From assembly GCF_020860125.1 (NCBI RefSeq), contig NZ_JAJBUX010000012.1:1-19808 (forward strand): a DNA stretch of 19,808 nt, given 5' to 3'. The translations under genes were made by a program, and so were the position numbers. This document shows, one piece after another, positions 7,013-13,755 of the stretch. The DNA is from Cloacibacillus sp. Lineage in GTDB: Bacteria; Synergistota; Synergistia; Synergistales; Synergistaceae. Position 1 is the stretch's first letter. Every line of letters begins with the position of its first letter. The notes beneath the pieces were generated by a model. It saw nothing but the letters and a program-made list of their open reading frames with translations. It was not told the DNA's origin and made no database searches.

Positions 7013-8276
7013 TTTTCTGCACCTCTTGCCTGATGTCGCTGTCAGTAGTCATATAGTAATCGCCGAGCTGAGACCATATGCCCTGATAGCAGAAATTTGT
7101 CGTATGCTTAAAGGGGCCCCATGGATCTACTCCAAGCAGACAGGGGACGTTTGTTTTTTCGCCGACAAGCCGTTCGACCCGGGGATGGTCGAGATCCCAG
7201 TTCCTCCCGCTGTTGATGACGGCGTCGACCTTCGGGTCCGCGATGACCAGCATGTCTCCGGGCTGATCGTTGGAGACAGCCGAAAGGTTCAGCACAGTCG
7301 TCATGCCGAGCCGCTGGCACCAGTTGAATGTCAGCGCCGAATCAAGCTGACAGTGGCCCATACCGGATTTGTTGAGCATAACGCAGTCCGCCTGCAGCGT
7401 ATCTTTGCACAGTGTGGCCGCGATCATCCCCATGGTGTCTTTTGCGTCGATTTTCATCACATTATTGGCGAAGACGACGCCGACGAATTCAAGATCCTTG
7501 CCGTGACGCTTCATAAGCTCTTTGATGTAAACTTCGTTTTGCAGATAATAGTTAGGCTCCCAGTAACGCCAGACCATTGCGCCGTCAAGGATTTCCGTGG
7601 GCTGCACCATGATCGGCAGGAAGTTAAGGGCGCTCTGTCCGTAGTAAAGAAAGTTCCACGTATCGTGCGAGGCCATGTGTGTAACCAGATAGGCGACTTT
7701 GGGGAGTTTTTTCTCTGACGGAATAGGTTCGCGCTCAAAGACTTCGCTCTCATCCGGTTTCATGTTGATCGCCAGTTTTGCGAGATGAACGTTGATTGAC
7801 AGCGAGGCATGTTTCAGCGCCTCAGCGTAGCTCGCGTCCGAAACGCCCTCGCCCGGCGTCGCGTCCAGGCAGATATGGAAGTGCCTTGAGAAGTTGCTGT
7901 ATTTGGCGCAGGGGCCCCCCATATCCAGGTAATATTTAATATTGCACTTCGCGTAGTAGATATCGGAGACGACGACTCCCTTAAGGGCTACGGTACGCCC
8001 CTCTCCCATCGGAGCCAGCTTGCCCCATATGCCTGGATAGGACTCTTCCGGATGGTCGGCCTTGCAGCGAGGCTGCATGACGTCGTGGATGCCGAGGATA
8101 CGGCAGCTTTCGCCGGGCCTTACCAACTGGATATCGAGCGAACCGAACAGGTCGCTTGCCGCTGTTTGAAGCAGCTCCTCCTTGTTGATAGTGAGGACGC
8201 CGTCCGCCAGGGATGTTTCTCTGCCGAACCTAACGTCGTGAACATTGACATAATCAAGCTGTAGTCTCTTGCCCAT
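7005..8276 (-). CDS. GrdE-like protein (component B alpha/beta precursor family) without the processing Cys
   Basis: A 423-residue member of the GrdE/GrdG/GrdI family, the proprotein subunit of glycine, sarcosine and betaine reductase component B. Family features are FGRETSLADGVLTINKEEL near the N-terminus, VRPGES (52-57), GEGRTVALKGVVV (91-103), YPTE-like QPTEILDGA (225-233) and LMKRHGKDLEFVGVV (254-268). In the known enzymes this precursor self-cleaves at a Cys near residue 242 to make the substrate-binding pyruvoyl group. Here that stretch reads WRYWEPNYYL, and there is no Cys between residues 136 and 290. Other Cys residues (C290, C298, C309, C320) lie further on. The gene overlaps the GrdB-like gene, so the pair is surely co-made. 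It is probably a divergent paralogue with different chemistry or substrate. Confidence 0.8.
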   Translation of the reverse strand: MGKRLQLDYVNVHDVRFGRETSLADGVLTINKEELLQTAASDLFGSLDIQLVRPGESCRILGIHDVMQPRCKADHPEESYPGIWGKLAPMGEGRTVALKGVVVSDIYYAKCNIKYYLDMGGPCAKYSNFSRHFHICLDATPGEGVSDASYAEALKHASLSINVHLAKLAINMKPDESEVFEREPIPSEKKLPKVAYLVTHMASHDTWNFLYYGQSALNFLPIMVQPTEILDGAMVWRYWEPNYYLQNEVYIKELMKRHGKDLEFVGVVFANNVMKIDAKDTMGMIAATLCKDTLQADCVMLNKSGMGHCQLDSALTFNWCQRLGMTTVLNLSAVSNDQPGDMLVIADPKVDAVINSGRNWDLDHPRVERLVGEKTNVPCLLGVDPWGPFKHTTNFCYQGIWSQLGDYYMTTDSDIRQEVQKND

Positions 8277-8389
8277 ATTTCACGCACTTCCCTTCGTTCC
8301 AAATTAGATGTTAAATGATGCTTATTGTTGATACGCTTGCGTGTCTGTGCTATTTTTAATAACCTGCGCGTTCCTGCGCGGGGTAGGAC

Positions 8390-9277
8390 TTACCACCCTA
8401 TGGCTCCGTCTTGTGCAAGATCTTTGTCATCCGCTCCGGCGATGGCGTTTGAAAGCGCCTCTATCATCCTATCACGATCCCGCGGCAGCATCCCTTTTAC
8501 GGGGACGGAGTTTGAAACGTGTGTGCCGACAAACAGGCAGGGAGCGTGCGTTTTGGAGATCGTTTCAAGCAGCAGCCGTTCTTCCTCAAGCGCCTGCCGC
8601 GGCGTCAGCGGCCGGAAACTGCCGGAGGCGGCTTCGCCCGCAAGCGGTGTGCCCGCCATTGGAGTCAGCGTCATTACCCTGATAGATATTGGATTGACTT
8701 CGTTATACAGAGCTGCCGTATCCAACGCGTTCTGCCGCCACATTTCCTCGCCTCCAAGCCCGAGAATGGAGCTGAGTCCGTAGCTGAGCCCTACCCTGCC
8801 GAGCCGGTGGAGTGCCGCGACGATCTCCTCCGGCGTTTCGCCTTTGCGGCAGTATTCAAGAATCCGCGCGTTTCCGGATTCTACTCCGATATAGAGAGTG
8901 TCCAGTCCGTTACGCCGCAGCTCTTCCAACTGCTCATCGGTCTTCTGTGTAACGTCGTCTGCCCTGGCGTACATTGAGAACTGCGTAACGCCTGGAAGAT
9001 AACGGCGGACCAGACGGAAGATATCCGTCAGATAACGGCTTTTAAAGGCCAGGACGTTGCCGCCCAGAAGAAACATCCGCGTCGCCCGCTCTCCCTGGGC
9101 AGCGAGCTCTTCCAGATTCTCGCAGAGCATCTCCGGTGAGAGAAGCTGCAGCGGCGTCTTTCCGTCGGAGTAGCGGCAGAAGGTACATCTTCCGTAGCTG
9201 CAGCCGAGGGATATTTCCAGTAACGCGCTCCCGTTTTCAAGCGGCGGACGATAAACTGTTTCTTCCAATGTTGCCAT
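8390..9277 (-). CDS. Radical SAM protein (COG1032-like)
   Basis: A 295-residue radical S-adenosylmethionine protein. The [4Fe-4S] ligands are C26, C31 and C34 in GCSYGRCTFC, a CX4CX2C spacing seen in some COG1032-type proteins rather than the classic CX3CX2C. FLLGGNVLAF (69-78) and YIGVESG (129-135) match the SAM-contacting strands of the half-barrel, and MTLTPMAGTPL follows. No B12-binding or extra cluster domain is apparent. The ATG follows AGGGA at six bases. It lies between the MFS carrier and the GrdE-like gene on the same strand, so it may modify the reductase proteins or act on the same substrate, but the reaction is unknown. Confidence 0.8.
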   Translation of the reverse strand: MATLEETVYRPPLENGSALLEISLGCSYGRCTFCRYSDGKTPLQLLSPEMLCENLEELAAQGERATRMFLLGGNVLAFKSRYLTDIFRLVRRYLPGVTQFSMYARADDVTQKTDEQLEELRRNGLDTLYIGVESGNARILEYCRKGETPEEIVAALHRLGRVGLSYGLSSILGLGGEEMWRQNALDTAALYNEVNPISIRVMTLTPMAGTPLAGEAASGSFRPLTPRQALEEERLLLETISKTHAPCLFVGTHVSNSVPVKGMLPRDRDRMIEALSNAIAGADDKDLAQDGAIGW

Positions 9278-9347
9278 GACAAGTCCCTGCCTTTACCGTT
9301 ATCCTCAGTCCGGTGTCTTTCACGCGCCGTCTGAGGCCATATATTTA

Positions 9348-10550
9348 TTAAACGCCCTGTTCCCTGGCCTTCTTTGGGCTGGGGAGTGTGCATACGAGTC
9401 CGATGCCGATCAGCGAAACGACGCCCGCGCAGATGAAGGCGGTGGAAGTACCGACGACCTTTGCCATCAAGGAGGCTCCGATAGAGCCCAGACCAAAGCC
9501 TATCATTGTCAGTGAGAGTATCGTGCCGACATTCTTGGTACCGAATCTGTCAGCGGCGATCGGTGCGAAGCAGGCCTGCGTACCGCCGTATGAAAAGCTG
9601 AGGAGACAGAAACAGAGCACATATAGATTGCCGGTTGAGATCGTCAGCATTGCGACTCCGAGCGCCGTGATCAGGAAGCTGACGGCGAAGGCGGATTTGC
9701 GGCCAATCTTGTCGCTGACCGTGGGGATCACGAAGCGCCCTCCAACCTGACAGAGCGACGTCGCGCTTACGCCGAGTGTAGCCATCGCGGCAGTCAGCCC
9801 TCTGTCCGCGCCGTAGCTGACGAAGATCGCGCTCAGCAGCAGATAAGCCGGGACGGCGCAGAAATAAAGCCCCATCAGCGTCCAGAATTCCTTTACGTGG
9901 AAGACCTCGCCCACCTCATACTGCTTCTTCGTGGTAACGATGGCTCCCGTCCCCGTGTAATCGGACATATAGTCTTTAGGCGGATTTTTCATCGTCAGGG
10001 TGCCAAAGATCCCCACCGCGGCATATACCATCGCCACCGCCATAAAGGATTTTGAAAAACCGTAATTTCTCAGCCACTGACTCACGATGGGGCTGAATAC
10101 CGTGGCTGAGAGTCCCAGCATCGCCAGCGTCAGTCCCGAGGCCAGCCCCTTTTTGTCCACAAACCACTTGGGCATCAGAGAGACGATGACATTGTAGACG
10201 ATACCGTCGCCGATGCCAAAGAGACCGCCAAAGGTGATGAACATCGCCCAGAACATGTCCGAGGGAAGGATGGCGGTGAGCAGCCAGCCAAGGACCATGA
10301 GAATATAGCCGACGACAAGGGTCAGCTTGACAGTGGTTTTCTGCTGCATACGCCCGCCAACGAAGTTGCCGACGCAGAAGACGGCGATGAAAATTGTGAA
10401 CGGAAGGCTCGCGCTGGGTGAATCCACGCTGAAATGTTTCATCACGTATGGCTGAAAGAGGCTGTATGTATAACATACGCCCATAATCAGCATGCAGATC
10501 ATGCCGAAGAATAAAATGGCCCATCTGTTTGTATTAGTGCTGTCTTTCAC
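9348..10550 (-). CDS. MFS transporter, oxalate/formate antiporter (OFA) type
   Basis: A major facilitator of 400 residues with about 12 transmembrane helices. The first helix region (WAILFFGMICMLIMGVCYTYSLFQP) and the central KKGLASGLTLAMLGLSATVFSPIV are typical of the OFA subfamily. GGRMQQK stands at the usual motif-A loop between helices 2 and 3, and a second copy-like loop SDKIGRKSAF lies in the second half. The frame opens at GTG 10559, which lies inside the Shine-Dalgarno AAGGAG; GTG 10550, eight bases after it, is the better start. As first gene of the reductase-like group it probably imports the substrate or exchanges it for a product. Members carry small carboxylates such as oxalate, formate or lactate; the substrate here is not known. 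Confidence 0.85.
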   Translation of the reverse strand: MKDSTNTNRWAILFFGMICMLIMGVCYTYSLFQPYVMKHFSVDSPSASLPFTIFIAVFCVGNFVGGRMQQKTTVKLTLVVGYILMVLGWLLTAILPSDMFWAMFITFGGLFGIGDGIVYNVIVSLMPKWFVDKKGLASGLTLAMLGLSATVFSPIVSQWLRNYGFSKSFMAVAMVYAAVGIFGTLTMKNPPKDYMSDYTGTGAIVTTKKQYEVGEVFHVKEFWTLMGLYFCAVPAYLLLSAIFVSYGADRGLTAAMATLGVSATSLCQVGGRFVIPTVSDKIGRKSAFAVSFLITALGVAMLTISTGNLYVLCFCLLSFSYGGTQACFAPIAADRFGTKNVGTILSLTMIGFGLGSIGASLMAKVVGTSTAFICAGVVSLIGIGLVCTLPSPKKAREQGV

Positions 10551-10621
10551 AAAGAACACTCCTTAATAGAACCAGAATTTTGACTTATTGCCACATTAAG
10601 AAAACTTGAGAAAAATATAAG

Positions 10622-10687
10622 CAGGAAAGACGGCGTGTTTTTACCATTTACCTATCCGTGCCGTCGAAGAAGTTCCCTCCTTTCCTG
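10622..10687 (-). promoter_or_regulatory. Nested inverted repeats in the leader of the MFS gene
   Basis: In the 354-base gap upstream of the MFS gene, an outer pair (CAGGAAAG 10622-10629 / CTTTCCTG 10680-10687) encloses an inner pair (GACGGC 10629-10634 / GCCGTC 10660-10665). In minus-strand RNA the two 3' arms are contiguous, while the 5' side carries a bulge holding a GGAGGG ribosome-site-like stretch with no start codon. It could be a structured leader; it matches no riboswitch I can recognise. Confidence 0.35.
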
Positions 10688-10696
10688 TACCAGACT

Positions 10697-10764
10697 AATA
10701 TAAAGAAACCATATGCGGTATTGACAAAGAAAGAACGATGCACAAAAAGCAGACAAATAGTCTG
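10697..10764 (-). promoter_or_regulatory. Possible promoter and operator region of the MFS/Grd-like genes
   Basis: On the minus strand TTGTCA (10722-10727) and TATATT (10697-10702) are 19 bases apart, a long but possible promoter spacing. A 15-base inverted repeat CAGAC-AAATA-GTCTG (10750-10764) lies just upstream of the -35. A close half-site, CAGACTAATA (10691-10700), overlaps the -10 and matches CAGACAAATA at 9 of 10 bases. Confidence 0.35.
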
Positions 10765-10834
10765 TTTTGCCAAGAAGTTTTTTAGAGAATATTTGTTTTT
10801 TGATGCGCGACAATGGATATAGAAACAAAATAAA

Positions 10835-10870
10835 AACTTCCCGGCCAGGCTGCGGGCCTATCGGGAAGTT
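10835..10870 (-). terminator. Rho-independent terminator of the small unknown gene
   Basis: Perfect 9-bp arms AACTTCCCG (10835-10843) and CGGGAAGTT (10862-10870), with further GC pairing inside, followed on the minus strand by TTTTTATTTTG. It lies 35 bases past the stop of the gene at 10905-11285. Confidence 0.8.
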
Positions 10871-10904
10871 CAGGAAAAATTTACCGGATAGCAGCGCCGG
10901 CGGG

Positions 10905-11285
10905 CTATACCAGCAGTCCCTTTTCCTTAAGTATGTCGATAAGGTGTTCCCTGGCGGCGCGGTCGGCCTCTTCGATGAGCTCCGGCTTGTGCGCGGCGAT
11001 GTATTTTGCCGCCTTCCCCGTGTCTCCGCCGAGCGCCAGGTCGTTATAGAGCGCGCCGACCAGTCTTTCGAGCGGTTTGGGCACGGAGATATCCTTCTCC
11101 AGGCTGCGGCTGTGAAGGGAGCTCTCCAATACCTGAAAAAGGCCGGTAAGGTTGTCAGTGTCGACGGACATCTCTCCGGCGAAATTTTCCGCGTCGGAGC
11201 CGTTGTCAAAGACATCCGCCTCGGTGACGCGCCCCTCGTCTATTCTCGTTACGACCCATACGCGCCTGCGCGGGCTTTCGTTCAT
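10905..11285 (-). CDS. Small protein of unknown function
   Basis: I do not recognise this 126-residue protein. It has no signal peptide, membrane segment or Cys. The N-terminal part (RRRVWVVTRIDEGRVTEADVF) looks like a beta hairpin, an acidic middle follows (DNGSDAENFAGEMSVDTDN), and the C-terminal half is probably helical and charged, ending in LIDILKEKGLLV. The open frame extends 16 codons further upstream, but the ATG at 11285 follows GGGAGGG at six bases and is clearly the better start. It is a single-gene unit with a strong terminator, divergent from the TetR/pepD operon. Its composition resembles its neighbours, so nothing points to recent transfer. It could be a small cytoplasmic regulatory or binding protein. 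Confidence 0.7.
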   Translation of the reverse strand: MNESPRRRVWVVTRIDEGRVTEADVFDNGSDAENFAGEMSVDTDNLTGLFQVLESSLHSRSLEKDISVPKPLERLVGALYNDLALGGDTGKAAKYIAAHKPELIEEADRAAREHLIDILKEKGLLV

Positions 11286-11400
11286 AAAAATCCCTCCCTG
11301 TCCTTTGCTTACCTCTACTATAGGAAAAATCAAATATGGCCGGAGGGTAAAAATAACGATAAACGGCGGCGGTTTAGGCCGGTTTCGGCAGCCGTCCGCT

Positions 11401-11429
11401 TTGACTTTTATGTGTGATTAATTTATAAT
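11401..11429 (+). promoter_or_regulatory. Promoter of the TetR/pepD operon
   Basis: TTGACT (11401-11406), a 17-base spacer and a perfect TATAAT (11424-11429), about 50 bases upstream of the regulator's start codon. The -10 is embedded in an 18-bp palindrome. Confidence 0.75.
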
Positions 11430-11440
11430 CATGATTATAA
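11423..11440. promoter_or_regulatory. 18-bp perfect palindrome over the -10 box (likely TetR operator)
   Basis: TTATAATCATGATTATAA is its own reverse complement and covers the -10 and the expected transcription start of the TetR gene, a classic arrangement for autorepression. A 15/18 match lies at the same place in the yfcC promoter (15308-15325). Confidence 0.65.
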
Positions 11441-11487
11441 TAAGAAAAAGAATCCTGCTGCTGTCTTAAGAAAAGGAGGGTACGCGG

Positions 11488-12141
11488 TTGGATATTCAAA
11501 CGCTGAGCATAAAAAAGAGACGAGTCATGACCTATTTCATCGAAGCGGCGCGGCAGCTGATGTCCTCCGAGGGCATACAGGCGCTTTCGATAAGGGGAAT
11601 TGCGGAGATCGCGGGTTACAACAGCGCGACGCTCTACAATTATTTCGAGGATCTGCAGCATCTGACGCTTTTTGCCTCGATGTCTTATCTGCGGGACTAC
11701 GTCTCCGCGCTGAGCGGCAATTTGAAGCCGCCGATGAGCTCGCTCGAGCGTTACCGTCTCATTTACGAGACCTTCGACCACTTCGCCTTCCGCTCTCCGG
11801 AGATATTTTACAATATGTTTTTTGGACGCCAGCGCTCGAAACTTCCCGAGGTGACGGTGCAGTATTACACGCTCTTTCCCGACGAGCTGAAGGAGCACTC
11901 GCCCGCGGTCCGCAAAATGCTGCTGCAGGGAGATATGTACCTGCGGGACAAGCCGATCGTGGAGGAGCTGGTGAGGGACGGCTTTGTAAAGCCGGAGAAT
12001 GCCGCGTATCTCGCCGCCATAGTGCCGCGGCTCAACCAGACCTATCTCCATGAGCTGGCTAACGGCGAATGTATCGACCCGGAGGAGCAGCACAGACGCT
12101 TCATCGCCGCCTTCGATTACCTGCTTGAAACGGCAAAATAA
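11488..12141 (+). CDS. TetR family transcriptional regulator
   Basis: A 217-residue regulator. The helix-turn-helix is at about residues 34-53 (SIRGIAEIAGYNSATLYNYF), ending in the family's YNYFEDLQHL. The C-terminal domain is helical, with a MFFGRQRSKLPEV loop, and is of a type I cannot assign to a ligand. The start is TTG, supported by AGGAGG eight bases before it; there is no better ATG in range of a ribosome site. The gene sits 20 bases before pepD on the same strand. Its promoter has an 18-bp palindrome over the -10, and the yfcC promoter has a near copy, so it probably represses itself, pepD and yfcC until a peptide- or amino-acid-related ligand appears. Confidence 0.85.
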   Translation: MDIQTLSIKKRRVMTYFIEAARQLMSSEGIQALSIRGIAEIAGYNSATLYNYFEDLQHLTLFASMSYLRDYVSALSGNLKPPMSSLERYRLIYETFDHFAFRSPEIFYNMFFGRQRSKLPEVTVQYYTLFPDELKEHSPAVRKMLLQGDMYLRDKPIVEELVRDGFVKPENAAYLAAIVPRLNQTYLHELANGECIDPEEQHRRFIAAFDYLLETAK

Positions 12142-12161
12142 AACGAAAGAGGGGGTACGTC

Positions 12162-13622
12162 ATGCTTTCTGATAAGACGAAGTCACTTGAGGAATGGGCA
12201 GTTTACCACTTCACGAAGCTTTGCGGCATTCCGCACGGCAGTTTCAACGAAAAAGGGATCAGCAATTATCTCTGCGAATGGGCGCGCGGGCTTGGGCTGC
12301 GGGCCGTTCAGGACGAACATCTTAACGTCGTGGTCTACAAAGAGGCCTCGCCCGGTAAGGAGAGGGCTGGGGCCGTGCTGCTCCAGGCCCACATCGACAT
12401 GGTCTGCGAAAAGGCCCCCGATTATCAGCATGATTTTAGAAAGGACCCCATTCCCTATCAGATAGAGGGCGACATCATCTCCACCGGCGGTAAGACGACG
12501 CTCGGCGCCGATGACGGCATCGGCGTGGCCCTGATAATGGCTGTTCTTGAGTCGGAGGGGCTGGCGCATCCGCGCCTTGAAGCGGCCTTCACGACGGCGG
12601 AGGAGGAGGATCTGAGCGGCGCGCTTTCGATCGACGGCGCTCTTTTCACCGCGCGCCGGATGATAAACATTGACCATGTGGCCGACAACGAAGTTGTGCT
12701 GGGGAGCTGCGGCGGGATGGCCGCCGAGATCGCGCTGCCGGTCGAAAGGGTGCCGCTGCCCGGCGGATATATATGCCGTTCGGTGGCGCTTTCAGGACTG
12801 CCGGGAGGACATTCAGGCGAAAATATCCACTGCGGCAACGGCAACGCCATCGTTCTGATTGGCCGTATCCTTCGGCGCTGCGAGCCGCTGGGCGCGCTGA
12901 TCGCCGACATCTCCGGCGGCAGCTTCCGTACCGCGATACCGCGCGAGGCCTCCGTTACAGTCGCCGTCCCTCGGGAAAATTGCGCGGCCTTCGATTTGAT
13001 GCTCGAGGAGATCGGCAGGGAGTTTAAGGAGGAATATTTGGCGGCCGCGCCGGAGCTGCGGCTCTCCGCCGCGGAGGCCGCGGCCTCGCAGGTTCTCTCC
13101 GCCGCAAGCACGAAGCGGCTTATCCATGCGCTCTGCCTCTCACCGGACGGCATATCGGCGATGAGCGACAGGATGGCGCATATCGTCGAAAGCTCGGACA
13201 ATCTCGGCGAACTGCATCTTGAGGAAGATGTTTGCCGGATCATCTATGAGATACGCTCCACATACCCCTCTACGGCTTCGTTCATCGCGGACAAGATTGC
13301 CCTGATTGGCGAACTGCTGGGCGGCGAATTCCGCACCTTTGGCCGCTATCCGGGCTGGAGTTATGATCCCGGCTCAAAGATGAAGGAAATATCCAACCGT
13401 GTCTACGTGGAGGAGTTCGGAGAGGAACAGAAAAACGTCGTGCTGCACGCGGGACTCGAATGCGGCTGTTTCTACGACGCGATACCCGGTCTCGACGCGA
13501 TCTCCGTCGGCCCTAATACGTGGAGCCTCCACTCACCCTCCGAGCATATGAGCATTTCGTCGGTCGGGAAGATGGCGGGGTTTCTTGCCAAACTTCTCGA
13601 AGAGCTAGCCTTGGATAATTAG
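12162..13622 (+). CDS. pepD: Cytosolic aminoacyl-histidine-type dipeptidase (M20 family, PepD)
   Basis: A 486-residue di-zinc peptidase of the PepD (beta-Ala-His dipeptidase) group, length normal for the family. Metal and catalytic residues are visible: H77 and D79 in QAHIDM, D117 in LGADDGIG, the E147/E148/E149 cluster in TAEEED, D171 in NIDHVADNE, and H457 in SLHSPSEHM. GHSGENIH matches the family's lid-domain motif, and HAGLECGCF the second metal-site region. There is no signal peptide, so it acts in the cytoplasm on imported dipeptides. The ATG follows GAGGGGG at six bases. It is the second gene of the TetR operon and ends at a terminator shared with the convergent yfcC, whose product may bring in its substrates or handle its products. 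Confidence 0.9.
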   Translation: MLSDKTKSLEEWAVYHFTKLCGIPHGSFNEKGISNYLCEWARGLGLRAVQDEHLNVVVYKEASPGKERAGAVLLQAHIDMVCEKAPDYQHDFRKDPIPYQIEGDIISTGGKTTLGADDGIGVALIMAVLESEGLAHPRLEAAFTTAEEEDLSGALSIDGALFTARRMINIDHVADNEVVLGSCGGMAAEIALPVERVPLPGGYICRSVALSGLPGGHSGENIHCGNGNAIVLIGRILRRCEPLGALIADISGGSFRTAIPREASVTVAVPRENCAAFDLMLEEIGREFKEEYLAAAPELRLSAAEAAASQVLSAASTKRLIHALCLSPDGISAMSDRMAHIVESSDNLGELHLEEDVCRIIYEIRSTYPSTASFIADKIALIGELLGGEFRTFGRYPGWSYDPGSKMKEISNRVYVEEFGEEQKNVVLHAGLECGCFYDAIPGLDAISVGPNTWSLHSPSEHMSISSVGKMAGFLAKLLEELALDN

Positions 13623-13651
13623 AAGATAAGAGAAACGATAAAAAATCTAAA

Positions 13652-13698
13652 AACAGCCGAAGCCCCGCTATCCTATAGAGAACGGGGCTCAGGCTGTT
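13652..13698. terminator. Bidirectional terminator between pepD and yfcC
   Basis: AACAGCC-GA-AGCCCCG pairs with CGGGGCT-CA-GGCTGTT. T-rich runs follow on both strands (TTTTCTTTCT on plus, TTTTTAGATTTTTT on minus), which suits two convergent genes. Confidence 0.85.
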
Positions 13699-13755
13699 TT
13701 CTTTCTCCTTGCAGCGCAAAAAAGGCTGGACATTTTCGTCCGGCCGGAGATATTT

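Noticed and set aside
8305..8385. A terminator or regulatory hairpin between the radical SAM and GrdE-like genes
   Set aside because: Only a short CGCGCAGG direct repeat and weak palindromes are present, with no stable stem followed by a T-run.
12458..13243. A 261-codon Ser-rich frame antisense to pepD
   Set aside because: Shadow frame with low-complexity composition and no ribosome site; pepD is clearly coding on the other strand.
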